Below are positions 50,802 through 60,636 of a stretch of 64,000 nucleotides of DNA, piece after piece (the first letter of the stretch is position 1; every line of letters starts with the position of its first letter). The notes beneath the pieces were generated by a model. The model saw nothing but the letters and a program-made list of their open reading frames with translations. It did not search any database and was not told the DNA's origin. Origin of the DNA: HdN1 sp964473645 (GTDB taxonomy: Bacteria > Pseudomonadota > Gammaproteobacteria > Pseudomonadales > Ketobacteraceae); NCBI GenBank assembly GCA_964473645.1, contig CAYYPW010000015.1, positions 1-64,000 of the forward strand, read 5' to 3'. The position numbers and the translations under genes were made by a program.

Positions 50802-53465
50802 TCAAGCTTTCACCGGGAAAGGCTTATCGGGGTTGATACCAAAACGCTTGATTGCGTCCGCCACTCGACTTCTGCCAATGAGACCTTTGTCGGCCAACGC
50901 ATTGAGCGCTGCGACTGCAATAAAATAGCGATCCACCTCAAAGAAATGCCGCAATTTTTCGCGTGAATCACTGCGCCCAAAGCCATCGGTCCCCAAGGAT
51001 GTGTAGTGATTGCGAATATAAGGACGAATCTGATCAGCGTAGGCCCGCATGTGGTCAGTGGCGGCGATAACCGGACACTTCTTGCCACGTAGCGTCTTCG
51101 TTACAAAGGGAATCCGCGGCTCCGAATCGGGATGCAGCATGTTCCACCGTTCGGCTTCCATACCTTCTTTACGCAGTTCATTGAAGCTCGTCACGCTCCA
51201 AATATCAGCCGAGACTTTGAATACCTCCCACAACAATTCAGCCGCCGCTTCAACTTCGCGTAAAATGGTGCCGCTTCCCAACAGTTGAACGCGCGTTTTG
51301 CTGCCCGGATCATTGCCCTCACGCAGCAAGTACATGCCTTTGATAATGCCTTGTTCAGCACCTTTGGGCATTGCACCATGCGGGTAGTTTTCGTTCATCA
51401 GCGTGATGTAATAGAACACGTTTTCCTTGTTTTCATACATGCGCTTGAGACCGTCATGAAAAATAACAGCCACTTCATAGGCATAGGTGGGGTCGTAAGA
51501 CACACAATTGGGAATGGTCGACGCCAGAATATGGCTGTGCCCATCTTGATGCTGCAAGCCTTCACCATTGAGGGTGGTGCGCCCTGCCGTTGCGCCTAAC
51601 AAAAAGCCGCGCGCTTGCGAATCCCCCGCCGCCCACGCCAAATCGCCAATGCGTTGAAAACCAAACATCGAGTAATAGATGTAAAACGGCACCATCGCTT
51701 TGCCGTTTACCGAGTAGGACGTGGCCGCCGCCATCCAGGCTGACATGGCACCTGCCTCGTTGATACCTTCTTCGAGGATGCGGCCTTGCTTGTCTTCGCG
51801 ATAATACATGACCTGGCCCGAGTCTTCGGGCTTGTAGAGCTGGCCGACGGCTGAGTAAATACCCATTTGCCGGAACATGCCTTCCATGCCGAAGGTGCGG
51901 GCTTCATCGGGCACGATGGGCACGACATGATCCCCAATACCCTTCTGTTTGATCAGCACGTTGAGCATGCGGACGAAGGCCATGGTGGTCGACATTTCGC
52001 GCTCACCGCTGCTTTCCAAAAAGGAGCCGAACATGCCCAGTTCTGGCACCGGCAGCGCTTCGCATTCCACACGGCGGGTGGGCATGTAGCCACCCAGACT
52101 GTTGCGTCGCTCGTTCATGTAACGCAATTCAGTGCTGTCAGATGCGGGGCGATAGAACGGGAGTTTTTTCAATTCCTCATCGTTGAATTCCACGTCAAAG
52201 CGATCACGGAATTCCTTGAGGCTGTCCATATCCAGCACTTTGAGCTGGTGCGTTTTGTTCTGCGCCTCACCCGCGCCGGTACCATACCCTTTAACGGTTT
52301 TGGCGAGAATGACGGTGGGTTGGCCTTTGTGTTTGACGGCCGCCGCATAGGCTGCGTAAATTTTGTAAGGATCATGGCCGCCACGATTCAGTTGATAGAT
52401 ATCTTCGTCGGTCATGTCTTCGACAAGCTTGGCCGACTCTGGATATTTACCGAAAAAATGTTCGCGCGTATAAGCGCCACCGTGCGTTTTGTACGCCTGG
52501 TATTCACCATCGACGGCTTCTTCCATGCGTTTGCGTAAGGCGCCACTTTCATCACGGGCGATCAAGGGGTCCCACTTGCGTCCCCAAATCACTTTGATAA
52601 CGTTCCAACCGGCACCACGGAACACGCCTTCGAGTTCCTGAATGATTTTGCCGTTTCCACGCACCGGGCCGTCGAGTCGCTGCAGGTTGCAGTTAATGAC
52701 GAAAATCAGGTTGTCGAGTTTTTCGCGTCCAGCCAGGGAAATACAGCCCAGGCTTTCCGGCTCATCCATCTCGCCATCGCCCAGAAACGCCCACACCTTG
52801 CGATCATCTTCTTTGATCATGCTCCGGGCTTGCAGGTACTTCATAAAGTGAGCCTGATAAATCGCCTGCAACGCCCCCAGCCCCATCGACACAGTAGGAA
52901 ACTGCCAGAAATTCGGCATCAACCACGGGTGCGGGTAGGACGACAGCCCTTTGCCGTCAACTTCACGCCGAAAATGTTCCAGTTGCGTTTCAGTGATCCG
53001 CCCTTCGAGAAAGGCACGCGCATAAATGCCGGGCGCGGAATGTCCCTGATAAAACACCAGGTCGCCGCTGGACGTATCATTGGGTGCTCGAAAGAAATAG
53101 TTGAACGCCACGTCATATAACGTTGCCGATGAGGCAAAACTGGAGATATGCCCACCCAGTTCGTCCTCGCTTAGGTTGGCTCGCATAACCATCGCCAACG
53201 CATTCCAGCGGATCAACGAGCGTAGGCGACGCTCAATATGAGGGTCTCCCGGCATGACCGGCTCTTTTTCAGTGGGAATGGTATTGAGGTAGGGAGTATT
53301 GAGATTACTCAACGCAACGCCCGACATGTGGGCCCGTTCAGACAGGCGAGAAAGCAAGTAACGCGCGCGGTCGGGGCCTTCGGTTTTCAATACGGACTGG
53401 AACGCTTCAAGCCATTCTTGGGTTTCGGTTGGATCGGGGTCGTTATAAAAGCGGTCTTGCGCCAT
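50802..53465 (-). CDS. aceE: Pyruvate dehydrogenase E1, homodimeric type
   Basis: 887 residues from the ATG at 53465, the same length as E. coli AceE. It starts MAQDRFYNDPDPTETQEWLE. The thiamine diphosphate motif runs from FLGDGEMDEPES to FVINCN. It decarboxylates pyruvate and transfers the acetyl group to the lipoyl arm of AceF. AGGAG lies 12 bases before the ATG, a little far. In-frame sequence upstream of it is not protein-like. Confidence 0.97.
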   Translation of the reverse strand: MAQDRFYNDPDPTETQEWLEAFQSVLKTEGPDRARYLLSRLSERAHMSGVALSNLNTPYLNTIPTEKEPVMPGDPHIERRLRSLIRWNALAMVMRANLSEDELGGHISSFASSATLYDVAFNYFFRAPNDTSSGDLVFYQGHSAPGIYARAFLEGRITETQLEHFRREVDGKGLSSYPHPWLMPNFWQFPTVSMGLGALQAIYQAHFMKYLQARSMIKEDDRKVWAFLGDGEMDEPESLGCISLAGREKLDNLIFVINCNLQRLDGPVRGNGKIIQELEGVFRGAGWNVIKVIWGRKWDPLIARDESGALRKRMEEAVDGEYQAYKTHGGAYTREHFFGKYPESAKLVEDMTDEDIYQLNRGGHDPYKIYAAYAAAVKHKGQPTVILAKTVKGYGTGAGEAQNKTHQLKVLDMDSLKEFRDRFDVEFNDEELKKLPFYRPASDSTELRYMNERRNSLGGYMPTRRVECEALPVPELGMFGSFLESSGEREMSTTMAFVRMLNVLIKQKGIGDHVVPIVPDEARTFGMEGMFRQMGIYSAVGQLYKPEDSGQVMYYREDKQGRILEEGINEAGAMSAWMAAATSYSVNGKAMVPFYIYYSMFGFQRIGDLAWAAGDSQARGFLLGATAGRTTLNGEGLQHQDGHSHILASTIPNCVSYDPTYAYEVAVIFHDGLKRMYENKENVFYYITLMNENYPHGAMPKGAEQGIIKGMYLLREGNDPGSKTRVQLLGSGTILREVEAAAELLWEVFKVSADIWSVTSFNELRKEGMEAERWNMLHPDSEPRIPFVTKTLRGKKCPVIAATDHMRAYADQIRPYIRNHYTSLGTDGFGRSDSREKLRHFFEVDRYFIAVAALNALADKGLIGRSRVADAIKRFGINPDKPFPVKA

Positions 53466-53801
53466 GATGGGATCTGTCTCCTGATTGTTCTGGACCGACA
53501 CTTTTTGAGTGCTGCCCGTTTTGCATGCTCCTGGTGTGGCCATTCTCCTGGTAGGAGTGCGCACCCTTGTGCCCCCCTGTACGGGTTGCAGTGACCAGGC
53601 AGCCACATTATATCGATAACGATACAAAGCGGCAGTGACGATTGCCGTCCACCATCAGGGATTTGCAACAAGCTGCTACAAAAGCGGCTACCAAAAAAAG
53701 CATCGGGTCTTTTGCGCTCCGTCAAAAAACACTTTGCACGTGTAAACGCTATTACAAAGACATCTACTCTGAGGAGTCAGTATAGACGGCTTGAAAAGGC
53801 A
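53466..53801 (-). other. aceE leader and promoter region
   Basis: 336 bases between ampE and aceE (both minus strand). A TATAAT sequence (complement of 53607-53612) lies about 142 bases before the aceE ATG, without a good -35. I see no PdhR-type TTGGT-ACCAA operator and no gene. Confidence 0.4.
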
Positions 53802-54692
53802 TTAAGGTAATACCCATCCCGCCAGCGTGAACAATGCCAGAACGATCAACCACAGCAGCATCAGGTTGCTGCGCAGTTCAAGGAGTTGATGGCCGCGGCG
53901 GACGCCTTCTGATGCCACGGCATTGGGACTTTCGGGCCATTCGCTGAAGTTGAGCACCACACGCACCGCCATGCGTAACACCATGTCGGCCTCACGATCG
54001 GTGGCGCGAAAACGCCGTACCGCAATGGCCGCCGCCTTGACGTTAAAGTGCAGTGCCGCCAGTGAGAGCACCAGAACCCGCGCGGCAAACCCGTCGAGTA
54101 CCTGCTGAAATTCAAATGCGACTTTACGCCAAGCCCGCGCAGGCTCGTCGTCTTTATCCCGATAACTGTTTTTAGCGGCAACGCGCCCCAGGACATAGCA
54201 CATCAGGCCACCCAGGCCAAACAGTACAAACCAGAATACCGGCGAAAACAAACGTTGGTTGGTTTTGACCAAAAAGCCCACCAACGTCTGGTTGACCATA
54301 TCGGTCGGTTGGGCGGCACGCCCGTAGCCCCAATAATCTTTGCCATCACGCCAGGCACCTTCCCAATCATGGCTGCGCCAGCGCCGCAACGTATCGTGCA
54401 AACGGGTTTCTGAGGCCCGATAATCCAGCGCCGAGCAGAGCAGCAACACTGACAGTACGACATCGGTTATTTGAAAATACCAACTCTGCAAGGGTACGTT
54501 GATCACCCATGCAATCAGTCCCAATGGCAACAAATAAACGACATATTGCGACCCCACCGGCCACTGCCGCACCCGCCAAAACCGATCGAACCACACCAGA
54601 TACACCCGCAACCAGCGACGCTCCCGTATAGGTGCCGGCACCCATTGTTGACTAACGAGAAACAAGGCAATAACGATGGCGAGCAGGGTCAT
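53802..54692 (-). CDS. ampE: AmpE family inner-membrane protein
   Basis: 296 residues with about four TM segments. LLAIVIALFLVSQQWVPAPIRERRWLRVYL, split by the charged loop, and LGGLMCYVLGRVAA are AmpE-type. YWGYGRAAQPTDMVNQTLVGFLVKTNQRLFSPVFWFVLFGLGG covers the conserved centre, in two blocks. The role is unclear: it was named for its link with beta-lactamase signalling next to ampD. It lies 84 bases after ampD on the same strand. Confidence 0.9.
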   Translation of the reverse strand: MTLLAIVIALFLVSQQWVPAPIRERRWLRVYLVWFDRFWRVRQWPVGSQYVVYLLPLGLIAWVINVPLQSWYFQITDVVLSVLLLCSALDYRASETRLHDTLRRWRSHDWEGAWRDGKDYWGYGRAAQPTDMVNQTLVGFLVKTNQRLFSPVFWFVLFGLGGLMCYVLGRVAAKNSYRDKDDEPARAWRKVAFEFQQVLDGFAARVLVLSLAALHFNVKAAAIAVRRFRATDREADMVLRMAVRVVLNFSEWPESPNAVASEGVRRGHQLLELRSNLMLLWLIVLALFTLAGWVLP

Positions 54693-54776
54693 GAGTCGGT
54701 GTTAGCTTTTATAAGAAGTCGGAAGGCCATCTACTATAAGCCAGAGCTTATTGTGGATGCCATAGCGCAGGTGCAC

Positions 54777-55322
54777 TCAACGCAATGCGGCGTGATAACG
54801 ATGCCAATCGAAACCGGGGCCTGGGTCGGTCTTGCGGGTGGGCGCGATCGTTGAATGCGCGGTAATTCGATCGCTGGTGATGGCCGGGTATTCACGTTGT
54901 ATTACCTGCGTAACGTTCACCAGCGCCTCGTATTGCGCATCAGTAAAGCCATCGGTGTCGGCGCCCTCAAGCTCGATACCGATCGAAAAATCGTTACAGT
55001 TCTCACGCCCTTCGAAACAGGATTGACCGGCGTGCCAAGCGCGCTCATTAAAGCTGACAAATTGAGTCACCTGCCCGTTACGGCGTATCAATAAATGTGC
55101 GGATACCGTCAATGATGCAATGGTGGCAAAGTAAGGATGCTCTGCAGGGTCTAGCACATTGGTAAAAAAACGCTCGATCGCATCGCCGCCGTATTGCCCG
55201 GGTGGCAAGCTGATGCAATGAATGACCAATAAGGAAATATCATCAGTGCGCGGACGCTGATTGAAATTGGGGGAAGCAAGGTGACTGGCGGGCTGAAGCC
55301 AACCGTTAGAAATGGTGTACAT
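54777..55322 (-). CDS. ampD: 1,6-anhydro-N-acetylmuramyl-L-alanine amidase AmpD
   Basis: 181 residues from the ATG at 55322 (GAGGG 4 bases upstream); 11 further in-frame codons upstream are less likely. Zinc ligands His35 (VIHCISLP), His156 and Asp166 and the catalytic Lys164 (AHSTIAPTRKTDPG) are all present. It has no signal peptide, as expected for the cytoplasmic recycling enzyme that cleaves the peptide from anhydromuropeptides brought in by AmpG. Confidence 0.95.
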   Translation of the reverse strand: MYTISNGWLQPASHLASPNFNQRPRTDDISLLVIHCISLPPGQYGGDAIERFFTNVLDPAEHPYFATIASLTVSAHLLIRRNGQVTQFVSFNERAWHAGQSCFEGRENCNDFSIGIELEGADTDGFTDAQYEALVNVTQVIQREYPAITSDRITAHSTIAPTRKTDPGPGFDWHRYHAALR

Positions 55323-55439
55323 GATGCCCTCATATGCTGTGGGTAAAGCATACAAGAGAAATGCAAGGGATGCAGGAGGATTGCTCTAAACCGTCATCAT
55401 AAAGAGTTGCCGCCGAGGATCGCCTTTCAACAGACGATA

Positions 55440-57815
55440 TCAGGCCCCGGCAGCAACTTCCGATTCTCTCACACGACGCAGACTGCCGATCACTGATTGC
55501 AATGCGCGATCAAACAACAGGGAATCATCCAGAATGATCATGCGGCAATCTGCCATCTCATGCGCCACTGCAAGCGTAGACAGATCCCGTACTTTGATAC
55601 CGGCACGATTCACAAACACCAGGCGATCTGTGGTTTTGATGCGGGCTGCCAATTTGCAACGGGTTTTGGTGCCTTGCTCATCGACAAACTCAACCCAGGC
55701 ACCAACGCCCAAGTGACGTGCGCGCACCAGATGTTCATCATCATCCGCCATGGCGGGCAAGGCTGGCTCAACAATTTTGGGTTGTGAGATGAAGCCTTTG
55801 GCTTGGTCAATGCGGCGAATCTGCGGCGCATCATAAGCAGCGCTGCGATTGGTAAGCAGCGCATCGCCTTCGCGTTTGGCATCGATATCACCCTTCACCG
55901 CCGCCAACAATTGATCGGCGGGATCGGTAGCAACGTCAGCTTTAAGGTGCGCAGGGGTTTCACCGCGCAGCACTTGCAGCTGTACTTCTTCAAGACGCCC
56001 TACAAATTCGTTGGCAGCAAAGGGGTTGTAAGAAATAGTATCGAGCCCCTCGCGCAGACGCTTTTGTAAAACAGGCAGACCGTTATAAAGCGCCTTACGT
56101 TCTTCGTCAGTTACCGGTGGGGTTACGCTTTGCACCAACAGATCAATCGTTTGAACTGCCGCCAACCAGGACTTGCTGGTGTCCCCTTGCTTTATATAAA
56201 TGCGGAACAACACGCTCGACCAAGCGTCCTCGATAAACTGCACCAAAATGTCAGGAAGACGCTTGTCTTGCAATTTGGTAGCCACCAGTTTAGCGACAAC
56301 ATCGCGCGCTTGCTCAGTCAACGCACGGCCTTCTTCGGCAGAGCGGGTACGTTGCTCGACCAGTTCGGCACGACGCGTTTCAGAGGACATGAAGGTTTCA
56401 AATTGATTTAACAGCTGGTCAAACATCCCCATATCATCGGCAAACTTATCAAGAATGGTTTGCACGGTGATCTGAATCTGATTGAACACGCCGTCTTTCG
56501 AAAGATCTTCAGGTTTGTCTGGCAGACCAATGCCCGCTCTTGCCAATGCGTTGAGGAGGCGTCTTGCAGGATGGCTGTTAGCACTGAAAAATGCGGGATC
56601 TTTTACTGCTACTTTCACCAGAGGAATTTGTAAACGCCCAATCAGCGCCTTAACCCGCACAGGCAGGTTGGTATCGTCCAAAATGAAATCGAACAACATG
56701 CCCACCAGGTTGATAATGTCGGTATCACGCTGGGTTAAACGCTCGGGGCCAAACTTAGATTCACGCTGGGCAAAAAGTGTATCCAGCGCGTTACGAACAT
56801 TCAACGTGTTCAACAGCAATTGGCCTTGCAGCACATCCAGGCCACGCGGCATAACGCGTTGCACATCCGTCAGTACATTCACCAACTGACTATTATCGAT
56901 TTCGCGGGCGCCTGCTTGCGTAGAACCAATAGGTGCTTCAGCAAACCCGGGCACCATGGACAGCATCGAGGCTTGACGCACAGCGGCAACCAGCGTTTGC
57001 AGATAGGCGGTCATATCCGCAGGGACGTCTGCTACCGATTTCGACTTGTCACCGGCAGATTTTTCGCCCGCAGATTTGTCTGCATTATCTTTCTTTCTAT
57101 TGGCTACGACTGGGGTATTCTTGAGCTCAGGCAAAATACCTGCTTTGGCTAACAGATAGTTGCAAACATCCAGTGGGCGTTCGAGACGATCAAGTACGAA
57201 TTTCTCAAACAACTTGTAGATAATCAACACGCTTTTGATATCGCACTGAAGCTTCTTTAAGGCGACTTTGAAAGCCTCGCACAACTGGCGTGGGTCAAGC
57301 GGATTATTCTTCTCTGACACTTCTACATCGATAATCAACGTATTCAAACGCTGGCACAAAGGCAGCAATCGCTCGCCGTGTTTGGTGCGCGCCTTGGTGA
57401 TCATGCCTTCGATAGCGACGTTTTGTTCGAGATCTTCGTGATTTACCAATGACAGGCTGTCCAGCGACGTCATGGCCATTACGTCGTTATTGAGCTTGCT
57501 GTTGGGGTTCGGCATGGCATGGAAATAGGCATCAATCATCTTGAAGAAGCGCTGCTCGATGCCTTTGCGCTCGATTCTTACCTCGCGCATTGCATCGAAG
57601 TATTTATTGCGCTCACCTTCAGTTTTCACTTTTTCGGCAAAGTCGAAGAACAGATCATCGGCATTGTCGAACACTGCGGCCAATAGCGTATTCAATTCGC
57701 GAAGAACGACCTGCTCCAGCTTTGCCACCGCACCTGGCAATGCGACCCGACCAGTAGCACTGGACGCACCCATCTGCGTTCCACCGACACACTTTAATTC
57801 AGGCTTGATACTCAT
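55440..57815 (-). CDS. DUF1631 family protein
   Basis: 791 residues, no TM segment, mostly helical. ELNTLLAAVFDNADDLFFDFAEKV near the N-terminus and RARHLGVGAWVEFVDEQGTKTRCKLAARI near the C-terminus are typical of DUF1631 proteins of Pseudomonas and betaproteobacteria. The C-terminal 100 residues (up to HEMADCRMIILDDSLLFDRAL) have a PilZ-like small beta-barrel appearance, so c-di-GMP binding is a possibility, not shown. GAGG lies 10 bases before the ATG. It lies between ampD and nadC, transcribed away from nadC. Confidence 0.88.
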   Translation of the reverse strand: MSIKPELKCVGGTQMGASSATGRVALPGAVAKLEQVVLRELNTLLAAVFDNADDLFFDFAEKVKTEGERNKYFDAMREVRIERKGIEQRFFKMIDAYFHAMPNPNSKLNNDVMAMTSLDSLSLVNHEDLEQNVAIEGMITKARTKHGERLLPLCQRLNTLIIDVEVSEKNNPLDPRQLCEAFKVALKKLQCDIKSVLIIYKLFEKFVLDRLERPLDVCNYLLAKAGILPELKNTPVVANRKKDNADKSAGEKSAGDKSKSVADVPADMTAYLQTLVAAVRQASMLSMVPGFAEAPIGSTQAGAREIDNSQLVNVLTDVQRVMPRGLDVLQGQLLLNTLNVRNALDTLFAQRESKFGPERLTQRDTDIINLVGMLFDFILDDTNLPVRVKALIGRLQIPLVKVAVKDPAFFSANSHPARRLLNALARAGIGLPDKPEDLSKDGVFNQIQITVQTILDKFADDMGMFDQLLNQFETFMSSETRRAELVEQRTRSAEEGRALTEQARDVVAKLVATKLQDKRLPDILVQFIEDAWSSVLFRIYIKQGDTSKSWLAAVQTIDLLVQSVTPPVTDEERKALYNGLPVLQKRLREGLDTISYNPFAANEFVGRLEEVQLQVLRGETPAHLKADVATDPADQLLAAVKGDIDAKREGDALLTNRSAAYDAPQIRRIDQAKGFISQPKIVEPALPAMADDDEHLVRARHLGVGAWVEFVDEQGTKTRCKLAARIKTTDRLVFVNRAGIKVRDLSTLAVAHEMADCRMIILDDSLLFDRALQSVIGSLRRVRESEVAAGA

Positions 57816-58079
57816 GGCTCTCGAACCTCTTCGCTTTCGCCGTTTTGAGCTCTTGATGTCGACCCGACAGTTTTTGTCAGTTATTGATCATCTATTGCTC
57901 AATGCATGGGTTCAGTATATGGACACTTTTTGACCAATAAAGTGACGCATTTTAAACTTGCGACTGTCATCACAAAGATTTTTGGCGAAAAAACAGGCAT
58001 ACCGCGTTGGTTTTTTGGCAGGAAAGGTCACTGATCGTGCAGCGATATGCCAACTTATTGAATGCACGGGAATTTGCTA

Positions 58080-58093
58080 AACTGGTTAGACCA
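58080..58093. promoter_or_regulatory. FadR/PdhR-type half-palindrome upstream of nadC
   Basis: AACTGGTTAGACCA contains TGGT-TAG-ACCA, the symmetric core recognised by the FadR branch of GntR regulators (TGGTnnnACCA). It lies 20 bases before the nadC ATG. No such regulator gene is in the window, and a chance match is possible. Confidence 0.3.
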
Positions 58094-58113
58094 CGAATGC
58101 CGCAGGTGCCCTT

Positions 58114-58959
58114 ATGAATCAAAATACTTACCTCGAACTCGATATTCCCCGCACCGTTAGCTGGGCGCTGGAGGAAGACGTGCGTAGCGGGGATATCACG
58201 GCAAGTTTGATCAAACCTGAGACACAGGCACGGGCTACCTTGATTACCCGGGAAGACGCCGTGATCTGTGGCACCGGCTGGGTGGATGAGGTATTTCGTC
58301 AGCTTGGCGCTGAGGTAGTGATTCGCTGGCATGTGAAGGATGGCGAAAAAGTCTTTGGTGACACGCTGTTAGCCGACTTTGAGGGACCGGCGCGCGCGCT
58401 ATTGACGGGAGAGCGTACGGCTTTGAATTTTCTGCAGACACTCTCGGGGACGGCGACAGTCTGTCGGCAATACGCAGACATTGTGGCCGGTAGCCGAGTG
58501 AAGCTACTGGATACACGCAAGACACTACCTGGGTTGCGTTCGGCGCAGAAGTATGCCGTAAAGTGTGGAGGCTGCTTTAACCATCGACTGGGTTTGCATG
58601 ACGCGTTTCTTATAAAGGAGAACCATATTGCCGCCTGCGGAGGGATTGTGGAGGCGGTTCAAGCCGCACAGCGGTTGGCGCCAGGCAAACCGGTCGAGAT
58701 TGAGGTGGAGAACCTGGAGGAATTCAAGAAAGCACTGGGTGCTGGGGCCGACATCATCATGCTGGACGATATGTCGCTGGAGGATACTTATAAAGCAGTC
58801 AAGCTGGCTGCAGGGAAGGCTAAGCTGGAGATTTCGGGCGGAGTGAATCCTGAGAGATTAAAGGCGCTTGCAGAGACGGGAGTGGACTATATTTCTATTG
58901 GATCTCTCACGAAACATGTCAGGGCGGTGGATTTGTCGATGAGGGTGAGGGCCATGTAA
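58114..58959 (+). CDS. nadC: Nicotinate-nucleotide pyrophosphorylase (carboxylating)
   Basis: 281 residues. ALEEDVRSGDITASLI, ERTALNFLQTLSGTAT, LDTRKTLPGLRSAQKYAVKCGG, NHRLGLHDAFLIKENH, EIEVENLEEF and LEISGGVNPERLKALAETGVDYISIGSLTKH (two neighbouring blocks) cover the QPRTase fold with the phosphate- and quinolinate-binding Arg, His and Lys residues. It makes NaMN from quinolinate for NAD. NaMN is also the CobT substrate, which links it to the cobalamin operon. Confidence 0.96.
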   Translation: MNQNTYLELDIPRTVSWALEEDVRSGDITASLIKPETQARATLITREDAVICGTGWVDEVFRQLGAEVVIRWHVKDGEKVFGDTLLADFEGPARALLTGERTALNFLQTLSGTATVCRQYADIVAGSRVKLLDTRKTLPGLRSAQKYAVKCGGCFNHRLGLHDAFLIKENHIAACGGIVEAVQAAQRLAPGKPVEIEVENLEEFKKALGAGADIIMLDDMSLEDTYKAVKLAAGKAKLEISGGVNPERLKALAETGVDYISIGSLTKHVRAVDLSMRVRAM

Positions 58960-58979
58960 TAGCAAGAACGGGATCATAA

Positions 58980-59726
58980 ATGACAACATCGCTACTAAAA
59001 GCGAAATTCGTTGCACTATTTCTAAATCTGTTATGCAGCACTGCAATAATTTTTCTATCAGCCGTAATAGTTTATCTAACATGGTATCCGTCTATCCACT
59101 TTTTTGTAGATGGTGGATTTCAGGGCCTAAGCATCCTCGCTTTAGTACAGGTCATCCTCGGACCGATACTCACGTTCATCAGTTATGCTCCAGAAAAATC
59201 CAAACTAAAACTCGACATGGTGATTATTGCAACCATACAGATATTCTGCTTCATTGCTGGCTTAGCCATTATCTATTCTGAAAGGCCGTTAGCAATCGCC
59301 CTATCGGGGGACACGTTTCATACTGCAAACAGAATAAGCTATGATTTCTATGGACAATCACCAGACTATCTGGAATCCATTCCAGGATCCTACCCAAAAA
59401 GACTCTATGTTACCAGTAGCTACCGACACGAAACTTCGCCGTTGTCGAGAATACAACGCACTCCAGATAGACTGAACAAAAATCAAATTTCAGCTTTATC
59501 AAACAAATTACCCGAAGCCAAGGCGCAAGGCTTAACTTTGGAATCATTCATTGAACATCACGCAGAACATAAAAAAACCATAGAAAAAACATGGGAACGC
59601 TATAAAAAATCGCACCCTAATGCAAAGTTCTACAAGCTATTTGCAAAACATCGTTCCACCTTCTGCCTTTTTGACGCAGACTCCGATACCTTTCTTCAAA
59701 TACTGCCGTTCGAAGTGCCACGCTAA
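58980..59726 (+). CDS. TfpX/TfpZ-type pilin accessory protein
   Basis: 248 residues. There are three N-terminal TM segments (about 10-32, 45-66 and 78-100) and a soluble domain of about 145 residues. VYLTWYPSIHFFVDGGFQGL, VILGPILTFISYAPEKSKLKLD and ERPLAIALSGDTFHTAN fit the TfpX/TfpZ family, which is encoded beside some type IV major pilin genes in Pseudomonas and Acinetobacter and helps pilin assembly. No pilin gene is present between nadC and this gene. The ribosome site is weak. Base composition turns AT-rich here. Confidence 0.82.
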   Translation: MTTSLLKAKFVALFLNLLCSTAIIFLSAVIVYLTWYPSIHFFVDGGFQGLSILALVQVILGPILTFISYAPEKSKLKLDMVIIATIQIFCFIAGLAIIYSERPLAIALSGDTFHTANRISYDFYGQSPDYLESIPGSYPKRLYVTSSYRHETSPLSRIQRTPDRLNKNQISALSNKLPEAKAQGLTLESFIEHHAEHKKTIEKTWERYKKSHPNAKFYKLFAKHRSTFCLFDADSDTFLQILPFEVPR

Positions 59727-59772
59727 CAGAAATCAAATAAAATTTAATTTTCATTGATGGTGCCAATAAAAG

Positions 59773-60618
59773 ATGAATATAAGCATAATTATTCCTGCTA
59801 AAAACGAGGAACTCTCGATAGAAAAAATTCTTTTTACTATTAGAAATTTACACCCAGAATCTGAAATTATCGTTGTCGATGATGGTTCAACTGACCGTAC
59901 GGCTGAAATGGCGAAAAAATACGCAAAAGTTATAAGTCACCCCTATTCGAAAGGAAATGGTGCAGCGATCAAAACAGGGGTTAGAAATGCGACAAATGAT
60001 ATAATTGTATGCATGGACGCAGATGGACAACACAAACCCGAAGATATTGAAAAACTGATAAAACATATCGGAAATGGCTATGATATGGTCGTAGGCGCAA
60101 GAACAAAATCATCACAAGCCTCGCCATCACGAGCATTAGCTAATGGCTTCTACAATATGTTTTCCGGTTGGATTACAGGTCAAAAAATCATGGATTTGAC
60201 CTCTGGCTTTAGGGCTGCAGATGCAAGAAAATTCAAAGATTTCCTACATTTACTCCCAAATGGATTCTCATATCCAACAACGATCACAATGGCATTTTTT
60301 CGAGCTGGGTACAGCGTGCAATATGTACCCATTCAAGCTCCACGACGAGAAGGCAAAAGCCACATAAATCTGGGGAAAGATGGCATTCGCTTTCTGTTGA
60401 TTATTTTTAAAATTGGGACGCTATACTCACCCCTCAAAATATTTGTGCCAATCAGTTCATTATTCTTTCTGATGGGCATGGGATACTATGCTTACACCTA
60501 CTCGACTGCTTTCCGTTTCACAAACATGAGTGCGCTGCTACTTTCAATTTCCGTTATTATATTTCTAATCGGACTTGTTTCAGAACAGATAACAACACTC
60601 ATCTACAACAAGCAGTGA
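59773..60618 (+). CDS. GT2 family glycosyltransferase, DPM-like
   Basis: 281 residues. ISIIIPAKNEELSIEKIL, VVDDGSTDRTAEMA, the DxD-type MDADGQHKPEDI, and GFRAADARKF match family 2 polyprenyl-phosphate sugar transferases. Two TM segments close the chain (about 222-240 and 252-270). It probably places a sugar on undecaprenyl phosphate at the inner membrane. It is AT-rich, with no strong ribosome site. It starts the run GT2, methyltransferase, radical SAM. Confidence 0.88.
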   Translation: MNISIIIPAKNEELSIEKILFTIRNLHPESEIIVVDDGSTDRTAEMAKKYAKVISHPYSKGNGAAIKTGVRNATNDIIVCMDADGQHKPEDIEKLIKHIGNGYDMVVGARTKSSQASPSRALANGFYNMFSGWITGQKIMDLTSGFRAADARKFKDFLHLLPNGFSYPTTITMAFFRAGYSVQYVPIQAPRREGKSHINLGKDGIRFLLIIFKIGTLYSPLKIFVPISSLFFLMGMGYYAYTYSTAFRFTNMSALLLSISVIIFLIGLVSEQITTLIYNKQ

Positions 60619-60636
60619 AATTGAGCTTGCATTTAA

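Noticed and set aside
53466..53627. 54-residue N-terminal extension of AceE
   Set aside because: The added residues are not like any AceE; the ATG at 53465 gives the normal 887 residues.
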